A stretch of 64,000 bases of DNA from an uncultured Bacteroidia bacterium (GTDB lineage: Bacteria; Bacteroidota; Bacteroidia; Bacteroidales; F082), in assembly GCA_902801625.1 (NCBI GenBank), contig CADCJI010000002.1, positions 1 through 64,000 on the forward strand, in the 5' to 3' direction. A program made the position numbers and the translations under genes. Numbering within the stretch: position 1 is the first letter of the stretch; the number at the start of each line of letters is the position of its first letter. A model generated the notes under the pieces. That model ran no database searches. It was not told the origin of the DNA and saw only the letters and a list, made by a program, of their open reading frames with translations. Shown piece by piece: positions 1 to 7,038 of the stretch.

Positions 1-14
1 AATGAAAAAAGCTG

Positions 15-22
15 TACTTTTG
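15..22 (+). promoter_or_regulatory. Bacteroidales -7 promoter element for the tRNA unit
   Basis: TACTTTTG matches the Bacteroidales -7 consensus TAnnTTTG. It lies 18 bases before the first tRNA, so a start near base 29 is expected. The partner -33 TTG would fall before base 1 and cannot be checked. Confidence 0.6.
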
Positions 23-39
23 CAGTGTCAAAAACGACT

Positions 40-113
40 GGACTAGTAGCTCAATTGGATAGAGTCCCTGACTACGGATCAGGCGGTTGTGGGTTCGACT
101 CCCGCCTAGTTCA
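40..113 (+). tRNA. tRNA-Arg (anticodon ACG)
   Basis: A full cloverleaf can be drawn. The acceptor GGACTAG pairs with CTAGTTC (one G-U). The anticodon stem CCTGA/TCAGG encloses the loop CTACGGA, giving anticodon ACG. The T arm contains GGTTCGACTCC. CCA is not encoded, since the discriminator A is followed by CACAAAG. It reads CGT/CGC codons, which the GC-richer phage genes use. Confidence 0.93.
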
Positions 114-116
114 CAC

Positions 117-144
117 AAAGGTTCCGCAAAAAGAACCTTTTTTT
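117..144 (+). terminator. Intrinsic terminator after tRNA-Arg
   Basis: AAAGGTTC and GAACCTTT form a perfect 8-bp stem around an 8-base loop and run straight into four more T residues. It sits between the two tRNAs, so tRNA-Glu depends on readthrough or on its own start. Confidence 0.75.
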
Positions 145-216
145 GGCCCATTCGACTAGCGGTTAGGTCGTAAGTTTCTCACACTTAAAACAGCGGTTCG
201 ATTCCGCTATGGGCTA
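145..216 (+). tRNA. tRNA-Glu (anticodon CTC)
   Basis: The acceptor GGCCCAT pairs with ATGGGCT. The anticodon stem TAAGT/ACTTA encloses TTCTCAC, giving anticodon CTC (Glu, codon GAG). The T stem AGCGG/CCGCT encloses TTCGATT. The D arm is intact and CCA is not encoded. It is second of two phage tRNAs in one plus-strand unit. Confidence 0.9.
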
Positions 217-223
217 CACTTTT

Positions 224-264
224 AAGCCGTAACTTGCTGAAAATCAGGTTACGGCTTTTATTTT
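224..264 (+). terminator. Intrinsic terminator after tRNA-Glu
   Basis: AAGCCGTAAC pairs perfectly over 10 bp with GTTACGGCTT and is followed by TTATTTTT. It ends the tRNA transcript. The long stem also faces the minus-strand genes arriving from the right, but that side has no U tract. Confidence 0.8.
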
Positions 265-286
265 TGCACAACATTTGCACAACCAA

Positions 287-1303
287 CTATATCTGCCACG
301 GGTTGTTGTTCGGGTCGTAGTCCCTCGCAAACGTGGCAATCGCATAGTCGGTCTCAGGCTGCTGCTTCTCGTCGACCTTGCGCGGTATCATCGGGTTGAT
401 GCGGAGCCTCGATGCGTCTTCAAGCCACTTGATGGAGTTCTCGTAATCGGTAATCCTGGCCGTGCTGACATTGTTCGGGGATATCATCTTCGTCAGCTCA
501 TAGACCGCAAGCCGAAGCATGTGCTTCTTCACATTCTTGTTACGCGGGTCGCGGTCGCACATGTTGTACCCCTGCTCAATCTTGTCTGAATTGACATTCA
601 TCACCGGAGCGAAGACCTTGCCGCCATAGACCACATATTCGGTAGGCGAAAACTCGTATTCGTTATAGTCCGGGTCATACTCCCCTATCTGGCCCCAATT
701 GTCGGAATCAAGAGGATTGACGGTCAAGTCTATTCCGTCAAGGTTGATAAGGGCATAGAATTTACCTTCGTGCTGAACGACATTCCACAACCCATACTCG
801 ATGTTGGCATCCCAGATGGAACTGCTGACCTCCTCCCATCCGTTGGTGCCTGGAACACGGATGTCGCCGAAATCATATCCGTTGGGTTCGAGGCATTTGA
901 AACAGGCGTTCGCGAACTTCACGACATTGCCGGGATAATAGGTGCCTACTTGCAAATACAATGGGACACTCTCCTCGTCGTCGACAACGACCTCTTCCCA
1001 ATAGGCCGATGCAGCAGGCACTTTGCAGCCATTGATGGTGCGCAAAGCCTGTCGCACATAGCCGTCGTACAGGAAATAACTGCCGACCGGATAGGTAATC
1101 TGTCTGTTGTACGGCAGAATCTTCTTTCCTTCTTCGAGAACTTTTTCAATCTCATAGTTCTCTGTCAGGTACTCGATGATTGAGAACTCGGCAGCTTCCT
1201 CTGCATTGATGAAGTTCTCTTCGTCGTCTCTCGTCATTTGCGAAAGCGCCGTTTCCGTAATCAGTCCTTTGTAATCGTTTTTGTTGAGAAATCTTCTGTA
1301 CAT
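287..1303 (-). CDS. Putative neck/head-completion protein
   Basis: A 338-residue protein. Its first 60 residues (MYRRFLNKND onward) look like head-completion adaptors of the DUF1320 type, a helical N terminus with acidic patches. Two later segments of the form W-x-G/YxxGxxYxP resemble carbohydrate-binding modules (around residues 70-150 and 205-220). Its ATG overlaps the terminase stop in a TAATG junction, so the two are probably translationally coupled. It is the last gene of the left block. A virion neck role is inferred from this position; no catalytic motif is seen. Confidence 0.5.
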   Translation of the reverse strand: MYRRFLNKNDYKGLITETALSQMTRDDEENFINAEEAAEFSIIEYLTENYEIEKVLEEGKKILPYNRQITYPVGSYFLYDGYVRQALRTINGCKVPAASAYWEEVVVDDEESVPLYLQVGTYYPGNVVKFANACFKCLEPNGYDFGDIRVPGTNGWEEVSSSIWDANIEYGLWNVVQHEGKFYALINLDGIDLTVNPLDSDNWGQIGEYDPDYNEYEFSPTEYVVYGGKVFAPVMNVNSDKIEQGYNMCDRDPRNKNVKKHMLRLAVYELTKMISPNNVSTARITDYENSIKWLEDASRLRINPMIPRKVDEKQQPETDYAIATFARDYDPNNNPWQI

Positions 1304-2895
1304 TAGAAATCGAATTGGTTATAGACTGGGGCGTCGACCGTCTCGATGCCGGTGCTTCCTCCTCCCAACTGGAACTTGCTCCAACTGGTTCCGAGAAAAT
1401 AGCACAGCACATAATCAAGACAATCGGACAAGTGCCCGTATTTTTCGTATTTGGTGTTTGTCTTCGGATCCGTCACCTTGGTCTTGTTCTTCGTGCCGTC
1501 AGGGTTCTTCTTTTGGTTGATCATGTCCTCTGCCAGTCTTCGGCACCTCATGTCAATCAAGATGCTCCAACCGTCAAACCCTGTCAGCAGTGCATTGACA
1601 AACTCAAGTCTTGTCACAACAGGCGGCTGCTTGCTCAGGAGTTTGAGCTGCGGCCTCAAGGTGGTGTTCCTCATGTTGTTCATGATGATGGTGAAGTTGT
1701 TTGTCCCAGCCTCGGTCTGCGTCGAGCGGGCCAATCCTGCCGGGTCGCCAGTAATGACAACGCCTCCCAAGTGGTTCTCCCTGACAAACTTGTCCCTGAC
1801 TTTCATCGAAAGTCTCGGAGTGTTATTCTCCTTCTCTTCCTGCTTGCCAAGTATTTCCTCAAGGACATACACCTTCTTCTTCTCAAAGTCTATCTGGACG
1901 GAAAGCGAACCCATGTATGGAATAACATTGAAGTCGAAACAGATGATGGCGGGCTTCAACGGGTCATAGACGCGCTCCTTCAGGTTCGACACCAGATGCT
2001 TCTCTCCGTCGAAGTTCCAATAGGCTGCCGAAACATTCGTGTCGGTGAAATCCCAGTTCCCGTATTTCAAACGCTCTCTTGTCGCCTTGTCCTTAATCTT
2101 GTTCAGATTTGCCTCGTAAATCTGCCTGAATTGGATGTCTGGATTGTCGTATAGCGAGAACCTAACGAACACATCTGTCTCGCTGCATTCCACCGGATTT
2201 CCGTCGTCGTCTTGCACAAACCTCGACCTCACCCAAGTCATACATGGGTTTGTTGACATGAAAAGGCGCGGCGTCTTAAAGGTCTCGTGTACCCTCCATC
2301 TGATACGCGACGACAGCACCTCTACAGCCTTCTCGCAGATTTCGCTCACCTCGTCTATGAAAGCTATGGTGTATTCCGAAGAGCCCAGCCTCTCGAAGTT
2401 CGGGTCCGACGGCAAGTCTTCCAATTCTTTCAGTATGATGACGGAATCATTCCAGAACGTCACAATGCCCTCAAGCATGTTAATCTTGTAGTTCTCCCCC
2501 TCTTTCAACCCCCAACTCTTCATCACCGTCTTGATGGTGTTGAACGTGGATTCCTTCAGCGACTTGATGGTCTTACGGGCGACAACGGCACGGATGTTCT
2601 CGAACCGCATACAACTGCTCACCAACCAGCAACTTCCAATGAATGACTTACCGCCACCGGCTGCACCACCTCCCAGGATGGTCTGAGGAAGATTGGTTGT
2701 CCCGCAAACCCTGCAATGTGGCTTGTATTGAGGATGGCCCTCCCTGTCATACCCGACAAAGACATTCTCGATGCTGCCATCGCTTCCGCAGTGAGGACAA
2801 TGGTCTGGTTGCAAATAGTTCCACAACTCGTACTGCCTTTCCGACGGTGCGAAGTCTATCTGCAAGTTTCCAGGATGTCTGAGACTGTTGGCCAT
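1303..2895 (-). CDS. terL: Terminase large subunit
   Basis: This is the ATPase and nuclease that packages DNA into the prohead, 530 residues and a normal size. Walker A is GGGAAGGGKS at residues 75-84 and Walker B is IAFIDE ending at D181/E182. The nuclease half carries FDFN, TGDPAG and HLSDCLDY, the expected acidic cluster. Ahead of Walker A there is an extra zinc-ribbon-like insert with Cys pairs at 33/36 and 61/64. The gene follows the lysis cassette and is coupled by TAATG to the gene after it. The small subunit lies upstream at 5065-5625. Confidence 0.95.
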   Translation of the reverse strand: MANSLRHPGNLQIDFAPSERQYELWNYLQPDHCPHCGSDGSIENVFVGYDREGHPQYKPHCRVCGTTNLPQTILGGGAAGGGKSFIGSCWLVSSCMRFENIRAVVARKTIKSLKESTFNTIKTVMKSWGLKEGENYKINMLEGIVTFWNDSVIILKELEDLPSDPNFERLGSSEYTIAFIDEVSEICEKAVEVLSSRIRWRVHETFKTPRLFMSTNPCMTWVRSRFVQDDDGNPVECSETDVFVRFSLYDNPDIQFRQIYEANLNKIKDKATRERLKYGNWDFTDTNVSAAYWNFDGEKHLVSNLKERVYDPLKPAIICFDFNVIPYMGSLSVQIDFEKKKVYVLEEILGKQEEKENNTPRLSMKVRDKFVRENHLGGVVITGDPAGLARSTQTEAGTNNFTIIMNNMRNTTLRPQLKLLSKQPPVVTRLEFVNALLTGFDGWSILIDMRCRRLAEDMINQKKNPDGTKNKTKVTDPKTNTKYEKYGHLSDCLDYVLCYFLGTSWSKFQLGGGSTGIETVDAPVYNQFDF

Positions 2896-2908
2896 TGTCC
2901 TACAAATT

Positions 2909-2936
2909 GAAAGCGTACCTAACAGGGCACGCTTTC
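2909..2936 (-). promoter_or_regulatory. Hairpin in front of terL
   Basis: GAAAGCGT and ACGCTTTC form an 8-bp stem 14 bases upstream of the terL ATG. No U tract follows on either strand, so it is not an intrinsic terminator. It may affect translation or stability of the terL message. Confidence 0.4.
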
Positions 2937-2959
2937 GTTAAAGATATTGATGAAAAAAG

Positions 2960-3280
2960 TTACAAAGAGTTGTAAATCTTCTCAACCACCGTCCAGAAGT
3001 CGTCCGTGTTCTCCTGTTCTGTCAGTTTCTCACAAGACTTCTTCAGGAAATCAAGTTCATCGGCGGTGAAGCTCACTTCGAGCGGTTCCGCCATGTCTTT
3101 CTCGTTGTCCCAGGTGATGATCCCTCTCTCTTGGTCCGTCTTGATGTTGAAGCGTTCCTTGTCTTCCTCGGTGATGGCGACCTTTTGGGTAATGGATTTC
3201 TTCAAGTTGAACTCCAGAAACGTGCCGGTCCTGGGCATGATGTTCGGGAAATAGATTCTGTCTTTAATGTGTAACTGCAT
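2960..3280 (-). CDS. Hypothetical protein, 106 residues
   Basis: A short, charged, soluble protein beginning MQLHIKDRIYF. No family is recognised. It stands between the spanin-like gene and terL in the same direction. The coding frame is clean, and the ATG is placed 70 bases after the upstream stop. The function is unknown. Confidence 0.6.
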   Translation of the reverse strand: MQLHIKDRIYFPNIMPRTGTFLEFNLKKSITQKVAITEEDKERFNIKTDQERGIITWDNEKDMAEPLEVSFTADELDFLKKSCEKLTEQENTDDFWTVVEKIYNSL

Positions 3281-3349
3281 AATATTTAAGTGTTGGTTTA
3301 TTATTTGAATAGGCCAGACTTCGTTTTGAGGTTTGCCGAAATCGTGTTT

Positions 3350-3937
3350 TTATTTCACTAAAACGATACTTCTCGACACGCTCACGCCGAACATCGGCTG
3401 CTGTGAGTAGGTGTAACCTGCATAAGGCTCTATTTTCCATTTGTCAACAGTCACGGTTGCCCGTGCAAAGACATAGGGGTCGAGTTGATTCCATTGGTGG
3501 TTTCCGACCCCAAAATCAACGGTCAGCCGTGGGGTTTTGAAGACCTCGTAGGGCTGCTTGATGATCTGTGTAGTATGGTGCTTGTATGCAATGACAGAAT
3601 CAATCTTGGAGTCGTAACCGCTGTGATAGATGTCGCAAACGCTGTCAATGTGGGTAAAGTGCTGCTCGTATGTCAGGACCGCCCAAGTCGAGTCAACGCT
3701 GGGCTTTTCTTCTCCTGGAACACAGAGCGGCACTTTCACCACTTTGGTAAACACCTCCGTCACCGTGTCGGGCGGCGAAGGAATATAGGTCGTGTCCCAA
3801 TGGACAATCGTCACCGTATCGGCCACAGGCGGCGTAATCTGCTTCTCTCTCGCCATCCAACCGACGGATAAACCTACCGCCATAAGCAAGCAGGCAACAG
3901 TCAATGCCGCCAACACAATCTTTAGTTTATTCGTCAT
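3350..3937 (-). CDS. Membrane-anchored periplasmic protein, spanin-like
   Basis: A 195-residue protein with one N-terminal membrane segment (about residues 6-28, LKIVLAALTVACLLMAVGLS) and a long exported domain. That domain has paired Cys and a beta-rich C terminus ending in an outer-membrane-like strand pattern. The start chosen is MTNKLK at 3937, because its ATG overlaps the endolysin stop as ATGA; a start 12 bases earlier is possible. The position after endolysin and the topology fit a spanin or other late lysis protein. That role is inferred, as spanins are poorly conserved. Confidence 0.55.
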   Translation of the reverse strand: MTNKLKIVLAALTVACLLMAVGLSVGWMAREKQITPPVADTVTIVHWDTTYIPSPPDTVTEVFTKVVKVPLCVPGEEKPSVDSTWAVLTYEQHFTHIDSVCDIYHSGYDSKIDSVIAYKHHTTQIIKQPYEVFKTPRLTVDFGVGNHQWNQLDPYVFARATVTVDKWKIEPYAGYTYSQQPMFGVSVSRSIVLVK

Positions 3938-4497
3938 TTTATGTTGCAACTTACATTGGTGATTACTCCAGGTTTGTCCTCATTGACATCAGGTTTCTCC
4001 TTGATGTACTCCAACTCGTCGATGTAAGCCCATCGTTTCCAAGGACGGTCTTTGAGTCTGGTCTTGACAACGCCGAACTTGTGGCCACGGGCCTCAATCA
4101 CCCAACCGCCGCCAATATACACGCCGACATGCCCGTCCATGAAGACCAACACGCCTGGCTCCTCTGGAAGCGACGAAATGGTGCTGCCCTTCCGTGTCGA
4201 GCGTCTGTATTGCGCATCGGCAGACACGTCTGGAAACACTTTGCAATACTCGTATTCGGTCGAGTCGGCATCCTTGGTCCAGAAATAGCCCTTGACAAGC
4301 CCTATGCAGTCATGGACTTTTTTGCCGTACTGCCTCGGAAAGTCGTTTGCAGTGTAATACTTCGGATAAGCCTTCTTTCGGTCTTCGTGCAGGGCCTTAG
4401 TAGCAAGCTGTCCGAATGTGCCGTACCAATAAGGTCTGCCCAGTTGTCTTGTCGCGTATTCGACAAGACCGATATTAGTTTTGCCCATCTGGTTCAT
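3934..4497 (-). CDS. Endolysin, NlpC/P60-like cysteine peptidase
   Basis: A peptidoglycan hydrolase for host lysis, 187 residues from MNQMGKTN. The NlpC/P60 pattern is visible. The nucleophile is in VHDCIGLVKGYFW (Cys64), the histidine in DGHVGVYIGG (His123), and the N-terminal QLGRPYWYG motif is typical of phage endolysins of Bacteroidales. The start is set by a good Shine-Dalgarno sequence (GAAGGAG) 7 bases before this ATG; an in-frame ATG at 4524 lacks one. The first 23 bases overlap the holin-like gene, a common lysis-gene arrangement. Confidence 0.85.
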   Translation of the reverse strand: MNQMGKTNIGLVEYATRQLGRPYWYGTFGQLATKALHEDRKKAYPKYYTANDFPRQYGKKVHDCIGLVKGYFWTKDADSTEYEYCKVFPDVSADAQYRRSTRKGSTISSLPEEPGVLVFMDGHVGVYIGGGWVIEARGHKFGVVKTRLKDRPWKRWAYIDELEYIKEKPDVNEDKPGVITNVSCNIK

Positions 4498-4852
4498 TAA
4501 ATACTCCTTCAATTTGGTTATCATCCATTAAATCAAGTTTCCACTCGTCTATCATCGGTGGAAGCCTGTGCGTACACATGATTCTGTCGCACCTTTTCAG
4601 TTTTCCGATGGCAGCCTGTGTGTTCGCAGCATCAAGTTTGTTGTGCAACTCGTCAATTTCAGAGTAGAGTTTCCCAACCTTGTCGGTCTCGCGGTCATAT
4701 CGCACTTGCAAATCGTCATGCTGCTTCTTCAACGTGTCGAAAATCATCTGCATGTTCTTGAGTGAGGCCGCTGTCTTGCGTTCCGTGATAAGAAAGAGGC
4801 TGACAAAACCTCCTGTGACAATGAAGTCTGTAATAATTTGAGTCAGGTCCAT
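4475..4852 (-). CDS. Holin-like membrane protein with coiled coil
   Basis: 125 residues. One hydrophobic N-terminal segment (about residues 5-22, ITDFIVTGGFVSLFLI) is followed by a long heptad-like helix (about 28-85) and a charged tail. The gene directly precedes and overlaps the endolysin. Position and topology suggest a holin or holin-associated protein. It could also be a spanin-type linker, and sequence alone cannot settle it. Confidence 0.55.
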   Translation of the reverse strand: MDLTQIITDFIVTGGFVSLFLITERKTAASLKNMQMIFDTLKKQHDDLQVRYDRETDKVGKLYSEIDELHNKLDAANTQAAIGKLKRCDRIMCTHRLPPMIDEWKLDLMDDNQIEGVFNEPDGQN

Positions 4853-4855
4853 TAT

Positions 4856-5068
4856 TTAATTCATTATGAAGATTGATTCGTAAGGTATAAACCATTCTTT
4901 CTCCCCAAGGAAAGTCTCGTCAATCAACGAGGCCCAGCACCCAAGCAACCCACCTTCCTTCGAATAGACCGGCTCTGTCACTTCCATCTTATGGTTCAGC
5001 AGAGGCTCCATGCGCATTTCTGACAATCTCTTCGACGGTATCACGACGATGATGTCATTCTCCATCAT
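4856..5068 (-). CDS. Hypothetical protein, 70 residues
   Basis: A small soluble protein (starts MMENDIIVVIPSKRL). Its start overlaps the small terminase stop by 4 bases (ATGA) and it ends 4 bases before the holin-like gene, so it is part of the same unit. No family is recognised. Confidence 0.6.
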   Translation of the reverse strand: MMENDIIVVIPSKRLSEMRMEPLLNHKMEVTEPVYSKEGGLLGCWASLIDETFLGEKEWFIPYESIFIMN

Positions 5069-5625
5069 TGGCCAATCTCCTCTTTCTGTTTCGTGCCTGC
5101 GGGGACTATGACGTTGAACGTGATGTTGCCGCCGCTTTCGTTCTTTATCTTCAACTCGGCATCATGACCGCCTTCCTTGAGTCCGTTAAGATCCATCAGC
5201 AGCTTGATTGCACTGACCGCAACTCCACGACATGACGAAGGTGGTATCAGGTTGCCGTTCCTGTCTTTGGCGCCATTACAAGTGGCCATTTCATCCGCTA
5301 TATTCATCAGCGTTGTGTTCAGGAACTCCTTCATGTACTTCGTCTTGTCAAAAGCAAGATTGCTGATTTCGGAAAGGTATCGCTGCACCTCATGCCTCGA
5401 CAAAAGAATGTGTGCCTTCATGCCAGACAATGGATCGTCGCAGCCGAAAGCCTCTTCATAGCATTTCACTGCATTACCGGCGTATGGTGCCTTGCCGACG
5501 GCATACAACTCGCAGAACTTCTGTTCACGGTCGTTAAGTCCGACAGGATTGGGCAACATGGCACCTGCTTCAACGGTAGCAACCACCTCAGCCTCGCTCA
5601 CCGGTATGATTTCATTGTCTGGCAT
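5065..5625 (-). CDS. terS: Terminase small subunit
   Basis: The DNA-recognition subunit of the packaging enzyme, 186 residues. The segment LNDREQKFCELYAVGKAPYA (residues 30-49) followed by a helix-turn-helix is the usual terminase_2-type N-terminal domain. The middle is helical and suits oligomerisation. It is separated from terL by the lysis cassette, an uncommon order. It follows the sigma factor and an 84-residue gene in the same direction. Confidence 0.8.
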   Translation of the reverse strand: MPDNEIIPVSEAEVVATVEAGAMLPNPVGLNDREQKFCELYAVGKAPYAGNAVKCYEEAFGCDDPLSGMKAHILLSRHEVQRYLSEISNLAFDKTKYMKEFLNTTLMNIADEMATCNGAKDRNGNLIPPSSCRGVAVSAIKLLMDLNGLKEGGHDAELKIKNESGGNITFNVIVPAGTKQKEEIGQ

Positions 5626-5663
5626 ACGCTTTCCTTTCTACTCACAAATAGTGACGGACGGTG

Positions 5664-5918
5664 TTATTCGGTTTTTCGCTTGCCCAACAATTCCTCAAGC
5701 ATCATCTGCTTGAACAAGTCGCCGATGGCCGCCGAAGCAATCTCCACATCTTCCAACGATTTCAAATATTTGAAGTTGAAGCTGACACGAAGGTCATAGC
5801 CTGAGATTTCCGCAAGCGGTTCTTCGATTTCCGGATTCTTAACCTGCAATGCGACCACATCGCTAATTGACTTGAACTGCACGACGGGTTCGTCCTTCAA
5901 TTTGTTTTCTTCTTCCAT
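5664..5918 (-). CDS. Hypothetical protein, 84 residues
   Basis: A small acidic soluble protein (MEEENKLKDEPVVQF). It sits 6 bases after the sigma factor stop and 38 bases before terS, so it is probably cotranscribed with them. Family not recognised. Confidence 0.6.
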   Translation of the reverse strand: MEEENKLKDEPVVQFKSISDVVALQVKNPEIEEPLAEISGYDLRVSFNFKYLKSLEDVEIASAAIGDLFKQMMLEELLGKRKTE

Positions 5919-5924
5919 AGTTTG

Positions 5925-6521
5925 TCATTTTTTGTTGCTGTCGATAATAAGATTACCTTCCCTGTCGATATGCTTCCGAAGGAACTTTCTCGCATTGAAC
6001 ACCCTGGTCTTAACAGTGTTGATATTGTTCGATTCCAGTTCGCCCGATTCGTTCAGTATCTTCGCAATCTCCTTGAGGGAATACCCGGACATTTGCATTT
6101 CAAACGCCTTGCGGTGTATCTGAGGCATGAGGTCGAGGGCCACTGACAGGCCGTCGTGGTAGCCGCCGTCACAATATTCCATTTCGCAAGGCTTGTCTTC
6201 ACAGTCCGTGCCGTAAACAGTTTCGATGTCCTGTAATGAATTGCCGTATTGCATCCGCCTCTTGTTTACGCCGAACACATAGCGCTTCGTGACGACATGT
6301 AGCCACGTCTTCAGGTCGCGGCTCTCGTCGTATGTCTCGATATAGATGAAAAGGTTGAGCAGGACATCGTTGAAGTTTTCGTCGACATCCTGCCTCGATG
6401 CCGTGTAACGCTCACACAATTTCCTCACGAAATCGTAGTTGGGCATCACATACTTGTCGAAAAGTTCTTTCTTTTTGTCGGAATTTGGCCTGACGGGGTT
6501 CTCACGGCCACATTTGTCCAT
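5925..6521 (-). CDS. RNA polymerase sigma factor, sigma-70/ECF-like
   Basis: 198 residues. An N-terminal region-2-like segment (about residues 30-90: YDFVRKLCERYTASRQDVDE, then LKTWLHVVTKRYV) is joined to a region-4-like helix-turn-helix (about 130-180, YSLKEIAKILNESG then NTVKTRVFNARKFLRKHI). This is the size and order of ECF-type sigma factors. It would redirect host RNA polymerase to phage promoters, perhaps for the late genes that follow in the same direction. A -7-like element lies just upstream. Confidence 0.8.
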   Translation of the reverse strand: MDKCGRENPVRPNSDKKKELFDKYVMPNYDFVRKLCERYTASRQDVDENFNDVLLNLFIYIETYDESRDLKTWLHVVTKRYVFGVNKRRMQYGNSLQDIETVYGTDCEDKPCEMEYCDGGYHDGLSVALDLMPQIHRKAFEMQMSGYSLKEIAKILNESGELESNNINTVKTRVFNARKFLRKHIDREGNLIIDSNKK

Positions 6522-6573
6522 TAAGTTTACATTGCCGGATTCAACAAAGAAACTATACGAATCAAATTTCCGG

Positions 6574-6581
6574 CAAAAGTA
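6574..6581 (-). promoter_or_regulatory. -7-like element upstream of the sigma factor
   Basis: On the minus strand this reads TACTTTTG, within the longer string GGAAAAAGTGTTACTTTTGC. It lies 53 bases before the sigma factor ATG. A TTG at the usual 19-bp spacing is missing, so it may be a variant or activator-dependent promoter. Nearly the same string recurs at 59652-59670. Confidence 0.45.
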
Positions 6582-6626
6582 ACACTTTTTCCAGATAATT
6601 GTATGGGCAACGAAAACTTTTCAAAA

Positions 6627-6839
6627 TCAGCGTTTTGGCTTGTGGGTAACACTCCAAGCCTTCTTGCTTCTCAGGCCGTTTTTCCGATAGTCTATCAACG
6701 CTCTCCTGAACTGTACCGTCCTGAAGAACTTGTTTTCGGATATGTAGGCCAGCTTTTCAATGATGTCGGCTGACGGGGCGTCCTTTGTCCCGCAAGCATC
6801 AACTATCAGCGCGAACTCAATCGGCGCACGATAGCGCAT
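6627..6839 (-). CDS. Hypothetical protein, 70 residues
   Basis: I start this gene at MRYRAPIEFAL (6839). An upstream in-frame ATG at 6971 would add 44 very basic residues, but that stretch is only another reading of the acidic gene 6862-7038. The remaining protein is helical, has a Cys at residue 15 and ends in a basic tail. It overlaps nothing else and ends 46 bases before the sigma factor promoter element. Function unknown. Confidence 0.5.
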   Translation of the reverse strand: MRYRAPIEFALIVDACGTKDAPSADIIEKLAYISENKFFRTVQFRRALIDYRKNGLRSKKAWSVTHKPKR

Positions 6840-6861
6840 GAGATAGCCGAGCCGGATGTCC

Positions 6862-7038
6862 TCAAACCTCTTCCTTCTTGGCTTTCTTCCTTTTCTTGAC
6901 CGGCTCTTCGGTTTCACTTGTTGCGACAGGTTCTTCTGTTGCGACGGCTTCGCTTTCACTCTTGACTTCATGAGTCTCGTTTTTCACTTCCATGCCTTTC
7001 GGTTGGGCATCGTAGAGGTTTCTGTGTACTTTGAACAT
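6862..7038 (-). CDS. Small charged protein, 58 residues
   Basis: It starts MFKVHRNLYDAQPKG and continues as an acidic stretch rich in Glu, Val and Thr, closing with KKRKKAKKEEV. The ATG overlaps the stop of the preceding fibre gene as TAATG, the same coupling seen at several other junctions here, which supports it as real. No family recognised. Confidence 0.55.
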   Translation of the reverse strand: MFKVHRNLYDAQPKGMEVKNETHEVKSESEAVATEEPVATSETEEPVKKRKKAKKEEV

